Assembly (NCBI GenBank): GCA_039811865.1
Contig: JBDHZK010000017.1
Location: 1-28,757, forward strand
Reading direction: 5' to 3'
Source of the DNA: JBDHZK01 sp039811865
GTDB lineage: Bacteria; Actinomycetota; Actinomycetes; Propionibacteriales; Propionibacteriaceae
DNA: 28,757 nucleotides
The position numbers were made by a program, and so were the translations under genes. Numbering within the stretch: the stretch's first letter is position 1; each line of letters starts with the position of its first letter. Shown here in pieces: positions 14,492 through 21,163 of the stretch. The notes below the pieces were generated by a model. That model searched no databases, was not told the origin of the DNA, and worked only from the letters and a program-made list of their open reading frames with translations.

Positions 14492-15165
14492 GCCTCGTGC
14501 TGGGGATCGACACCTCCACCGACGTGCGCGTCGGCTTGGCGGGCGACGGTGTCCCGCTCGCGTCGGCGGCCGTCCGGGACGTGCGCCAGCATGCCGAGCG
14601 GCTCGCGCCGCTGATCGCCGAGCTGGTCCAATCGGCTGGGGTAACGCTGGGCGAGGTGACCCAGATCTGCGTCGGCATGGGTCCAGGCCCGTTCACCGGG
14701 CTACGCGTCGGCATTGTTACCGCTCAGACCCTCGCCAGCGTGCTGGGGGTCCCGTTGCGCGGGGTGTGCGGCCTGGACGTCGTTGCCGCCCAGTTCGTCG
14801 CCGAGGTCGCCAACCGCTCGGGCCAGGGCGGTCCGAGCGAGTTCGTCGTCGCCGCGGACGCCCGCCGCAAAGAGCTGTACTGGGCGCGCTATTCGGCGCG
14901 GGGCGAGCGGATCGCAGGCCCGAGCGTGGGTCCACCTGACCAGTTGCCCGATCTGCTCGTGATTGGTCCCGGCGCCGACGTCTATCCCAGCGTCCGTCGT
15001 GGGCGGGAGCGAGTGGGTCCAGGCGAGCTGGACGCCGGCCTCCTGGCGGCCGTGGGCCCGCAGTTGCCCGACGTCGGCCCCAAGCCGCTTTATCTTCGGC
15101 GTCCCGATGCGGCCGTTCCCACGGTGCGCAAGTCCACGCTCGTGCGCCCGACGAGGACCAGGTGA
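14488..15165 (+). CDS. tsaB: tRNA threonylcarbamoyladenosine biosynthesis protein TsaB
   Basis: TsaB is the ASKHA-fold scaffold that pairs with TsaD to transfer the threonylcarbamoyl group to A37 of tRNA. The 225-residue protein has the N-terminal LGIDTSTDVRVGLA, the QHAERLAPLIAEL helix and the signature GMGPGPFTGLRVGI. The GTG start at 14488 overlaps the tsaE stop as GTGA, with GGAG seven bases ahead. The C-terminal part is reduced and rich in Arg/Pro, normal for a subunit without catalytic activity. It lies between tsaE and rimI, the standard bacterial order. Confidence 0.94.
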   Translation: MSLVLGIDTSTDVRVGLAGDGVPLASAAVRDVRQHAERLAPLIAELVQSAGVTLGEVTQICVGMGPGPFTGLRVGIVTAQTLASVLGVPLRGVCGLDVVAAQFVAEVANRSGQGGPSEFVVAADARRKELYWARYSARGERIAGPSVGPPDQLPDLLVIGPGADVYPSVRRGRERVGPGELDAGLLAAVGPQLPDVGPKPLYLRRPDAAVPTVRKSTLVRPTRTR

Positions 15166-15623
15166 TCGTGCGCGCCGCGACCCTGGCCGACCTGCCGGCC
15201 CTGCTCCAGGTCGAGGCGGAGTGTTTTCCCGAGGCCGAACGCTGGGGCGAGGTTTCCTGGTGCGAAGAGCTGACCGGTGGCGATCGCCTTGTCTTGGTCG
15301 CGGACGACTCAGGAGAAGTTCGCGGATCGGCCTGCTTCAGCGTCGTTGCCGAAGTCGCCGACCTGAACCGGGTGGCGGTCCGTCCCGATGCCCGTCGGCG
15401 CGGGCTGGCCGGCGAGCTGGTTCGGACGGGACTGACGTGGGCCGCCTCCGCCGGAGGGGAGCGAGTGCTGTTGGAGGTGGCGGAGTCCAACGCGCCGGCC
15501 CGCACTCTCTACTCCAGGATCGGTTTCCGGCAGATCGCCCATCGTCGGCGGTACTACCCCGGCGGCGGCGACGCGCTCGTCCTCGCCCTCGACCTCGACC
15601 CGAAGGAGGGCCGACATGAGTGA
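15162..15623 (+). CDS. rimI: Ribosomal-protein-S18-alanine N-acetyltransferase (RimI)
   Basis: This 153-residue GNAT protein is likely to acetylate protein N-termini, classically ribosomal protein S18. It has the N-terminal RAATLADLPALLQVEAECFPE, the VVAEVADLNRVAVRPDARRRGLA acetyl-CoA-binding motif in order, and LEVAESNAPARTLYSRIGFR, the family's C-terminal hallmark. GTG 15162 overlaps the tsaB stop; GTG 15168 is an alternative with better spacing from GAGGA. The stop lies inside the tsaD start region (eight-base overlap). Position between tsaB and tsaD is the usual one for rimI. The operon thus has two GNAT domains, the other fused to TsaE. Confidence 0.92.
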   Translation: MIVRAATLADLPALLQVEAECFPEAERWGEVSWCEELTGGDRLVLVADDSGEVRGSACFSVVAEVADLNRVAVRPDARRRGLAGELVRTGLTWAASAGGERVLLEVAESNAPARTLYSRIGFRQIAHRRRYYPGGGDALVLALDLDPKEGRHE

Positions 15624-16659
15624 ACCGCTGGTGCTCGGCATCGAGTCGTCCTGCGACGAAACTGGCGTCGGCATCGTCCGGGGGCGCACGCTCCTGGCCA
15701 ACGAGGTGGCCTCCAGCGTCGAAGAGCACGTCCGCTTCGGCGGGGTCGTCCCCGAGGTAGCCAGCCGGGCGCACCTGCAGGCGATCGTCCCGGCCCTGAA
15801 TCGCGCCCTGGCTGCCGCAGATGTCGACGCCAGCGAGGTGGACGCCATCGCGGTGACGGCCGGTCCGGGGCTGATGGGCGCCCTCGTCGTGGGTGTGGCC
15901 GCCGCGAAGGCGCTGGCCTTCGCTCTGGACAAGCCCCTGTACGGGCTGAACCATCTCGTCGGGCACGTTGCTGTCGACCTACTCGACCACGGCCCGTTGC
16001 CCGAGCCCTGCCTGGCGCTGCTGGTCTCGGGCGGGCACACCTCATTGCTCCGGGTGGACGACATCACCTCGAACATCACCGAGCTTGGCGCCACCATCGA
16101 CGACGCCGCCGGCGAGGCGTACGACAAGGTTGCTCGGGTGTTGGGCCTGGCCTACCCAGGCGGCCCCGTGATCGACCGCGCCGCGGAGCGGGGAAACCCC
16201 GCCGCCATCGCCTTTCCGCGTGGCCTCACCGCGGCGAAGGATCTGGTCAAGCACCGATTCGACTTCTCCTTCTCGGGGCTGAAGACGGCCGTGGCTCGTT
16301 GGGTCGAGACCCAGCGGCTCGAGGGGGCGAAGGTCAGCGTCCCGGATGTCGCGGCCAGCTTCCAGGAGGCGGTCTGCGACGTCCTCACCGCCAAGGCCGT
16401 CGCCGCCTGCGACGCCACCGGGATCGACCAGTTGCTGATCGGCGGCGGCGTGGCCGCGAACTCGCGTCTGCGCGGTTTGCTGCAGGAGCGGACGGCCGCG
16501 GCCGGAATCACGCTGCGGCGACCGCGTCCCGGGCTTTGCACCGATAACGGCGCCATGATCGCCGCCCTGGGATCCGAGGCGGTCGCGCGGGGGCTGCGCC
16601 CCTCGGGGCTGGAGTTCTCGGCCAACTCGGGGTTGCCGGTCGCCACGGTCGCGGTCTGA
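15616..16659 (+). CDS. tsaD: tRNA N6-adenosine threonylcarbamoyltransferase TsaD
   Basis: TsaD (Kae1/YgjD) is the catalytic subunit that moves threonylcarbamoyl from TC-AMP to A37 of tRNA. The 347-residue protein has GIESSCDETGVGIV, the metal-binding NHLVGH pair of histidines, LLVSGGHTSLL, TIDDAAGEAYDKVAR, FPRG, FSGLKTA and GGGVAANSRLR, with the metal-ligand Asp in CTDNGAMIA. Length is typical. A very strong ribosome site, AAGGAGGG, lies five bases before ATG 15616, inside rimI, so TsaD may be made at higher level than its partners. TsaC/Sua5, which supplies TC-AMP, is not in the window. Confidence 0.97.
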   Translation: MSEPLVLGIESSCDETGVGIVRGRTLLANEVASSVEEHVRFGGVVPEVASRAHLQAIVPALNRALAAADVDASEVDAIAVTAGPGLMGALVVGVAAAKALAFALDKPLYGLNHLVGHVAVDLLDHGPLPEPCLALLVSGGHTSLLRVDDITSNITELGATIDDAAGEAYDKVARVLGLAYPGGPVIDRAAERGNPAAIAFPRGLTAAKDLVKHRFDFSFSGLKTAVARWVETQRLEGAKVSVPDVAASFQEAVCDVLTAKAVAACDATGIDQLLIGGGVAANSRLRGLLQERTAAAGITLRRPRPGLCTDNGAMIAALGSEAVARGLRPSGLEFSANSGLPVATVAV

Positions 16660-17159
16660 TGCCGTACCGGCCGATCCTGGCCACGCTCGCCTACGTGCGC
16701 TCGCCCGATCGGTGCAGGGTGCTGCTCGTCCATCGCGTCGCCCGGGACGACGACGAGCAGCACGGCCTCTACAACGGGCTGGGCGGCAAGCTCGAACCCG
16801 ACGAGGACGTCATCTCCGGCGTCCGCCGCGAACTGCGCGAGGAGGCGGGTATCGACGCCACGGACGTCCGGCTGCGCGGCACCATCTCCTGGCCCGGCTT
16901 CGGCTCCGACGGATCGGACTGGTTCGGCTTCGTCTTCGTCGTTGATGCCTTTAGGGGCGACGTGGCCGAAGCTAGCCCGGAGGGGCCGCTGGCCTGGGTG
17001 CCTCTGGAGGATCTCGGTCAACTGCCGATGTGGCCGGGCGACCGGCACTTCCTGCCGCTGGTCTTCGACGATTCCGTGGAGCAGTTCCATGGGGTCATGC
17101 CCTACTCCCAGGGACGGCCGACGCACTGGCGGGTGTCGGTGATCAGGACCGAGGAATAG
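16659..17159 (+). CDS. Nudix hydrolase (MutT-like)
   Basis: The 166-residue protein would hydrolyse a nucleoside diphosphate linked to another group, possibly oxidised dGTP. The complete Nudix box is present: Gly, five residues, Glu, seven residues, then RELREEAGI, beginning at GGKLEPDED near residue 42. The context ISWPGFGSDGSDWFGFVF resembles the branch annotated as 8-oxo-dGTP diphosphatase. The start ATG overlaps the tsaD stop as TGATG, and the next gene starts eight bases on, so it belongs to the same operon. Exact substrate cannot be told. Confidence 0.88.
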   Translation: MPYRPILATLAYVRSPDRCRVLLVHRVARDDDEQHGLYNGLGGKLEPDEDVISGVRRELREEAGIDATDVRLRGTISWPGFGSDGSDWFGFVFVVDAFRGDVAEASPEGPLAWVPLEDLGQLPMWPGDRHFLPLVFDDSVEQFHGVMPYSQGRPTHWRVSVIRTEE

Positions 17160-17166
17160 AGCGCCA

Positions 17167-18330
17167 GTGAGCGGCGCCCTGCTGACGTCCGACGGTGCCG
17201 CGGCCCTCGCGGCTGCCGCAGCCGAGCCGGACCCAACCGCCTTGGCCGCGGCGACCAGGCTTCGGCGGGATTTCGACCCGGACCTGGCCGCGGCGGCGCT
17301 GGCTCAGATTGCGCTGCGGCGGCAGGCCCGGGCCAAGTTCGGTGACCGGGCCGAGCAACTCTTCCTCACCAGGGACGGGCTAGAACAGGCCACCCGTCCG
17401 GACGTCGCCGCCTGGCGCGCCCGCCGGCTCGTCGAGGCCGGGGCCAAAGGCGTGGTCGACTTCGGCTGCGGCATCGGGACGGACGCACTGGCCTGCGCGG
17501 ACGCCGGCCTGTCGGTCGTCGCGGTCGAGGCCGACCCGGCTACCGCCGCCTTTGCGCAAGCCAATCTGGGCCAGGCGGGCCGGGTGATCGTTGGCGATGC
17601 GGTGGATCTGGCCGACGAACTGCTGCGGCCCGACTGGGCCGCGATCTGCGATCCGGCTAGGCGCGATGCGCGGGGCCGCACCTGGCGGGTGGAACAGCTC
17701 ACCCCGCCCTGGGAGTTCGTGCTCCGCCTACTGGACGGCGGCCGTCCGGCCTGCGCCAAGCTCGCCCCGGGGCTTGCGCGCGAGCTGATCCCGGACGAGG
17801 TGGCCGCGACTTGGGTATCTCATCGAGGCGAACTGGTGGAGACGTCCCTGTGGCGGACGGGTCGCCCCGCGAGCCGCCGGGCCGTATTGCTCCCCGCCGG
17901 GATCGAGATCGCCGCCGATGACGCCTCAACCCCCGAGCCCGGAGTGGGACTCGGGACGGGCGGTTACCTGTACGAGCCCGACCCAGCCGTGATCCGCGCC
18001 CCGGCCGTGAAACGCCTCGCCGGGCTGCTCGGCGCCGCCCGGGTGGCGCCCGGAATCGCTTACCTTTGGACGGCGCATCCGGTGGCGACCCCACTCGCCA
18101 CCGCGTTCGAGATCCAGGAGGTGCTGAACTTCGACGAACCCACGCTGCGAGCCTGGGTCCGCGAGCGCAAGGTCGGCACGCTGGAGATCAAGAAACGCGG
18201 CATCGACGTCGACCCGGCCGTCCTGCGCAGACGGCTGCGACCGAAGGGAACCAACGCCGCAACGCTCGTGCTGACTCCCACCCAGGCCGGCGCGAAGGCT
18301 CTCGTCGTCAAACGCACGAAGCTGGAGTGA
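17167..18330 (+). CDS. Class I SAM-dependent methyltransferase with THUMP-like C-terminal domain
   Basis: The 387-residue protein has a Rossmann methyltransferase core: motif I VVDFGCGIGTDALA (about 97-110), VVAVEADP as the motif II acidic loop, and CDPARRD near residue 161 in the place of the catalytic motif IV. The C-terminal part (about 280-387), with IKKRGIDVDPAVLRRRL and KGTNAATLVLTP, matches the THUMP-like domain found in actinobacterial methyltransferases of unknown target. An RNA substrate is likely from this domain and from the tRNA-modifying operon, but is inference. GTG 17167 has GAGGAA ten bases upstream. It is the last gene of the operon, and its stop codon lies in a long inverted repeat. 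Confidence 0.87.
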   Translation: MSGALLTSDGAAALAAAAAEPDPTALAAATRLRRDFDPDLAAAALAQIALRRQARAKFGDRAEQLFLTRDGLEQATRPDVAAWRARRLVEAGAKGVVDFGCGIGTDALACADAGLSVVAVEADPATAAFAQANLGQAGRVIVGDAVDLADELLRPDWAAICDPARRDARGRTWRVEQLTPPWEFVLRLLDGGRPACAKLAPGLARELIPDEVAATWVSHRGELVETSLWRTGRPASRRAVLLPAGIEIAADDASTPEPGVGLGTGGYLYEPDPAVIRAPAVKRLAGLLGAARVAPGIAYLWTAHPVATPLATAFEIQEVLNFDEPTLRAWVRERKVGTLEIKKRGIDVDPAVLRRRLRPKGTNAATLVLTPTQAGAKALVVKRTKLE

Positions 18331-18365
18331 ACCAAGCGCGGCGGCGCCGGGTCACTCCAGCTTCG
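18317..18365. terminator. Bidirectional hairpin terminator spanning the methyltransferase stop codon
   Basis: CGAAGCTGGAGTGA (18317-18330) and TCACTCCAGCTTCG (18352-18365) are perfect 14-base complements around a 21-base GC-rich loop. The TGA stop is the end of the left arm. No U-tract follows. It sits between convergent genes and should work from both sides. Confidence 0.75.
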
Positions 18366-18367
18366 GC

Positions 18368-18391
18368 GGGCTCCGCGGGGGATCGGAGCCC
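18368..18391. terminator. Second hairpin between the convergent genes
   Basis: GGGCTCCG (18368-18375) and CGGAGCCC (18384-18391) form a perfect eight-pair stem around an eight-base loop, 15 bases beyond the stop of the minus-strand rlpA-like gene. It is probably its main terminator. Confidence 0.65.
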
Positions 18392-18406
18392 GGGGTTGAG
18401 GTCGGC

Positions 18407-19210
18407 TCAGAGAACGCGGATGGTCACGCGGGTCACGCCGGCGCCGAGATTGGCGATCCGGGCGAAGGAGGCGCGGGACAGGTCCAGGCAGCGTCCGCCC
18501 ACGTAGGGACCGCGGTCGTTGATCCGCACGATCACGGACTTTCCGTTGCGCGGGTTGGTGACCAGGATGCGGGTGCCCAGTCGCAGCGTCTTGTGCGCCG
18601 CGGTGAGGGCGTTCGGGTTGAAGCGCTCGCCGCTGGCGGTCATCTGCGGCTCGTCGTAGTAGGAGGCCGAGCAGGTGCCGATCAAGCGACCGGCGGCGGC
18701 CTTGGTGCCCACCTGGCGAACCTGGGTGACCGGCTTCTTGCCGACGTAAACGCGCAGGCGGACGTTGCTGGTCAGCTTGCCGTCGGTGTAGGTGAGCAGA
18801 CGCTGCTCGACGGAGATGCCGTTCTTGCCCTTGACGATGACGCGGACGCTGCCCTTGGGCAAGGTCTTCACGTAGCGGGTCTGGGTGGCGAACCTGATGC
18901 CGGCGTAGCCGTAGGCGTACTTGGTGTCGATCCGGTTGAACTTGATCGCCATGCCATCGACCAGGGCGGAACCCAGCGGTTGGGAAACCTTGTCGTTCGC
19001 GTCCGCGACGACGCCGGCAGCGGCGAGCGCGTCGGCGACCGTGCCGGTCGCGCTGACGGACTTCGTGCCGGCGGCGGTTTGCACGCTGACGTTGACTGGG
19101 GCGGCCGGAGCCGGGGCGGCCGGGTCGTCGGCCTGCGCGGTGGCGGCGCCGAGGAACGGCCCAGCGGTGAGCAACGTTCCGAACGCGGCCAGGGCAGCGG
19201 TCTTGCGCAT
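18407..19210 (-). CDS. Secreted DUF348-G5-RlpA (double-psi beta-barrel) cell-wall protein
   Basis: The 267-residue protein is exported: residues 1-28 form a signal peptide (Arg-Lys start, hydrophobic core, cut after AQA). An Ala/Pro stretch leads to a DUF348-like unit (about 40-95), a G5 domain (about 96-168) and a double-psi beta-barrel of the RlpA type (about 178-267), with SASYYDEPQMTASGE, TAAHKTLRLGTRI and INDRGPYVGGRCLDLS. Asp232 matches the catalytic Asp of RlpA lytic transglycosylases. DUF348 and G5 are the stalk of RpfB, so the stalk is Rpf-like with a different catalytic head. Two cysteines, 180 and 241, could form a disulphide. ATG 19210 has GAAGGA eight bases upstream; a longer start at 19243 would spoil the signal peptide. 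Likely role: peptidoglycan turnover. Confidence 0.88.
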   Translation of the reverse strand: MRKTAALAAFGTLLTAGPFLGAATAQADDPAAPAPAAPVNVSVQTAAGTKSVSATGTVADALAAAGVVADANDKVSQPLGSALVDGMAIKFNRIDTKYAYGYAGIRFATQTRYVKTLPKGSVRVIVKGKNGISVEQRLLTYTDGKLTSNVRLRVYVGKKPVTQVRQVGTKAAAGRLIGTCSASYYDEPQMTASGERFNPNALTAAHKTLRLGTRILVTNPRNGKSVIVRINDRGPYVGGRCLDLSRASFARIANLGAGVTRVTIRVL

Positions 19211-19264
19211 ATAACACGTCCTTCGGGTGCGGAGAGCGGGCACGAGGCCCGCGGCAGCCCGATA

Positions 19265-19293
19265 AAGGTACCGCGAAGTTGAAGATTTACCAA
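19265..19293 (-). promoter_or_regulatory. Predicted promoter of the rlpA-like gene
   Basis: On the minus strand TTGGTA (19293-19288) and TACCTT (19270-19265) are spaced by 17 bases. Transcription would begin near 19258, giving a leader of about 48 bases, too short for a ydaO-type riboswitch. Confidence 0.5.
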
Positions 19294-19313
19294 GAAAAAG
19301 CTGAAGACCCGTC

Positions 19314-20600
19314 TCAGGTAGCCGTGTCGCCTTGCGCGCTGGTCGGGCGAGTGATCATCCAGCCGTGCGCCGGGACGTCCGTGGAGACGTGGTCGCTGAC
19401 GAGAAGCACCTCGCCGGCCGGCGCCGGCATCGGGTCGTCCGAGACGTTCAGCGCCAGTTCGATCGTCTCGGCGCCGCTGACCACGACCACCACGGTCTCG
19501 TCGCTGACGTCGCGGGTGCCGATGGTCGCGTCGATGATCCAGGGGTTACGGCGGCGGAAAGCGATGAGTTCTTGGTGCAGCTCGAAGCGCGGGATGCCGT
19601 CGGCGAGCAGCCCGTGCGGCGTCTCGGGGAAGCGCGGGCGGATCGCGTCGTCCCCACCGAAGCGTTCCTCCTTGACCGCCTGGAAGCCCTGCTCGTCGCC
19701 GGCATACACGCAGGGGATGCCGGGCGCGACCATGAGCAGGGCTACGGCGTGCCCGAAGTGGCGCTGGTCCTGCACCTGGGTGGCGATCCGGGTCACGTCG
19801 TGGTTGCCGACGAACGTGAACGGACGCTGCGCCCGCAGGAACATCGGATAGCGACCCAGCGTGTGCTCGAGTTCGTAGAAGTTGTGGTCGCGCAGCGAGC
19901 GCCACGTGGCGGCCCAGAACTCGTACTGGGTGACCGAGTCGACGCCCGAGCGCTCGGCGAACTCGGAATAGTCGCCGTGGATCACCTCGGCCAGGATCCA
20001 CGACTCCGGGTAGGCGGCGTGCACCGCGTCGCAGATCGGCTTCCAGGCGTCCGGGCCGGGGGCGTAGGCGGCGTCGAGACGCCACCCGTCGATGCCGCGT
20101 TCGAGCCAGGTCAACATGATGTCGGTGATGTAGTCGGCGACCATCGGCTCGGCGAGGTTCAGCTCCACCAGGTCGCTGTGCCCCTCGAAGACCATTGGGT
20201 GGCCGTCGCTCCACTTCAGCCAGCGTCCGGCTTCGCTGTCGGGGCCGTCCTGGAGCGCCTCCAATACGATGCCGTGGTAGCGCGAGACGTGATTGAAGAC
20301 GCCGTCCAGGACGACCCGAATGCCGCGTTTCTTGGCCTCGGCCAGCAGGTAGTCGAAGTCGGCGTCGTCCCCGAGTCGCGGGTCGATGGTGTAGTGGTTG
20401 AGCGTGTCGTAGCCGTGGGAGATCGAGTCGAAGATCGGGTTGAGAATCAGACCATTGGCGCCGAGTGCGATCAGGTAGTCCAGCCAGCCCACGAGTTGGG
20501 GGAGGCGATGCTCCACGGGGCCGTTCGGCCGGGATCGTTCCGCGCCGGCAAAGCCGATGGGGTAAACCTGCCACCAGATGCTGTGGTCGATCCAGTCCAC
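19314..20600 (-). CDS. GH13 (alpha-amylase family) glycoside hydrolase or glucosyltransferase
   Basis: The 428-residue protein has a single GH13 barrel plus a short beta domain and no signal peptide, so it acts in the cytosol. The four conserved regions are VVLDGVFNH (about 97-104), GWRLDAAYA with nucleophile Asp176, WILAEVIHG with acid/base Glu205, and FVGNHDVTR with Asp268. It is short for an amylase and resembles small GH13 enzymes acting on oligosaccharides or trehalose-type sugars; exact substrate is unknown. The start is GTG 20600, with AGGAGGG three bases upstream. It faces away from groES and its 3' end lies about 100 bases before the rlpA-like gene on the same strand, which has its own promoter. 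Confidence 0.87.
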   Translation of the reverse strand: MDWIDHSIWWQVYPIGFAGAERSRPNGPVEHRLPQLVGWLDYLIALGANGLILNPIFDSISHGYDTLNHYTIDPRLGDDADFDYLLAEAKKRGIRVVLDGVFNHVSRYHGIVLEALQDGPDSEAGRWLKWSDGHPMVFEGHSDLVELNLAEPMVADYITDIMLTWLERGIDGWRLDAAYAPGPDAWKPICDAVHAAYPESWILAEVIHGDYSEFAERSGVDSVTQYEFWAATWRSLRDHNFYELEHTLGRYPMFLRAQRPFTFVGNHDVTRIATQVQDQRHFGHAVALLMVAPGIPCVYAGDEQGFQAVKEERFGGDDAIRPRFPETPHGLLADGIPRFELHQELIAFRRRNPWIIDATIGTRDVSDETVVVVVSGAETIELALNVSDDPMPAPAGEVLLVSDHVSTDVPAHGWMITRPTSAQGDTAT

Positions 20601-20684
20601 CGGCCCTCCTCGCTGCCAGGGCCAACCCTACTGGCGAGTCCGGCTCTCGGGACCCGAACCAGACAAGCCCATGGACCACGACGG

Positions 20685-20711
20685 CTGGCACTCAGGTTGA
20701 ACGAGTGCTAG
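20685..20711. promoter_or_regulatory. CIRCE element 1 (HrcA operator)
   Basis: CTGGCACTC, nine bases, GAGTGCTAG matches the CIRCE consensus TTAGCACTC-N9-GAGTGCTAA with the right spacing and differences only at the outer bases. It overlaps the predicted -35 box of groES. Confidence 0.9.
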
Positions 20712-20725
20712 GCGGGGTATAGATT
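20697..20725 (+). promoter_or_regulatory. groESL promoter
   Basis: TTGAAC (20697-20702) and TAGATT (20720-20725) are spaced by 17 bases, a good housekeeping-sigma promoter. The start site would be near 20732, within the second CIRCE. TATAGA at 20718 is an alternative -10 with shorter spacing. Confidence 0.7.
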
Positions 20726-20730
20726 TTCCG

Positions 20731-20757
20731 TTAGCACTCGCATAGTGAGTGTGCCAA
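20731..20757. promoter_or_regulatory. CIRCE element 2 (HrcA operator)
   Basis: TTAGCACTC, nine bases, GTGTGCCAA: the left half is a perfect CIRCE arm and the right half differs at two bases. It covers the predicted groES transcription start. A CCCGGG-TTCGT-CCCGGG hairpin follows in the leader at 20813-20829. Confidence 0.9.
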
Positions 20758-20857
20758 CGGCAAGGGCGGCACCGCGACGACGTCCGAGCCACTGAACTCG
20801 ACTTATCCGACTCCCGGGTTCGTCCCGGGTGAACCGAAACCAAGAAAGGGTTTTGAC

Positions 20858-21154
20858 GTGGCAGTCACGATCAAGCCGCTCGAGGACCGGATCCTCGTCC
20901 AGCCGCTGGAGGCCGAGCAGACCACCGCTTCCGGCCTGGTCATCCCCGATACCGCGAAGGAAAAGCCGCAAGAGGGCAAGGTCATTGCGACCGGCCCGGG
21001 GCGCATCGATGACAACGGTCAGCGCGTTCCGCTCGACGTGGCGGTTGGCGACGTGGTCATCTTCAGCAAGTACGGCGGCACCGAGGTCAAGTACTCCGGC
21101 ACCGACTACCTCCTGCTGAACGCCCGCGACATCCTCGCCGTCGTCGTCAAGTAA
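20858..21154 (+). CDS. groES: Co-chaperonin GroES
   Basis: GroES forms the seven-fold lid of the GroEL chamber. The 98-residue protein has the family opening IKPLEDRILVQPLEAEQTT, the mobile loop TASGLVIPD, and VGDVVIFSKYGGTEVKY and ARDILAVV near the end. The start is GTG 20858, with GAAAGGG seven bases upstream. Expression should be repressed by HrcA through the two CIRCE elements and rise on heat shock. groEL follows nine bases after the stop. Confidence 0.98.
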   Translation: MAVTIKPLEDRILVQPLEAEQTTASGLVIPDTAKEKPQEGKVIATGPGRIDDNGQRVPLDVAVGDVVIFSKYGGTEVKYSGTDYLLLNARDILAVVVK

Positions 21155-21163
21155 GGAAGCTAA

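Noticed and set aside
19211..19313. ydaO (cyclic di-AMP) riboswitch, often found before actinobacterial wall-remodelling genes
   Set aside because: The predicted start near 19258 leaves a leader of about 48 bases, far too short, and the conserved core is not visible.
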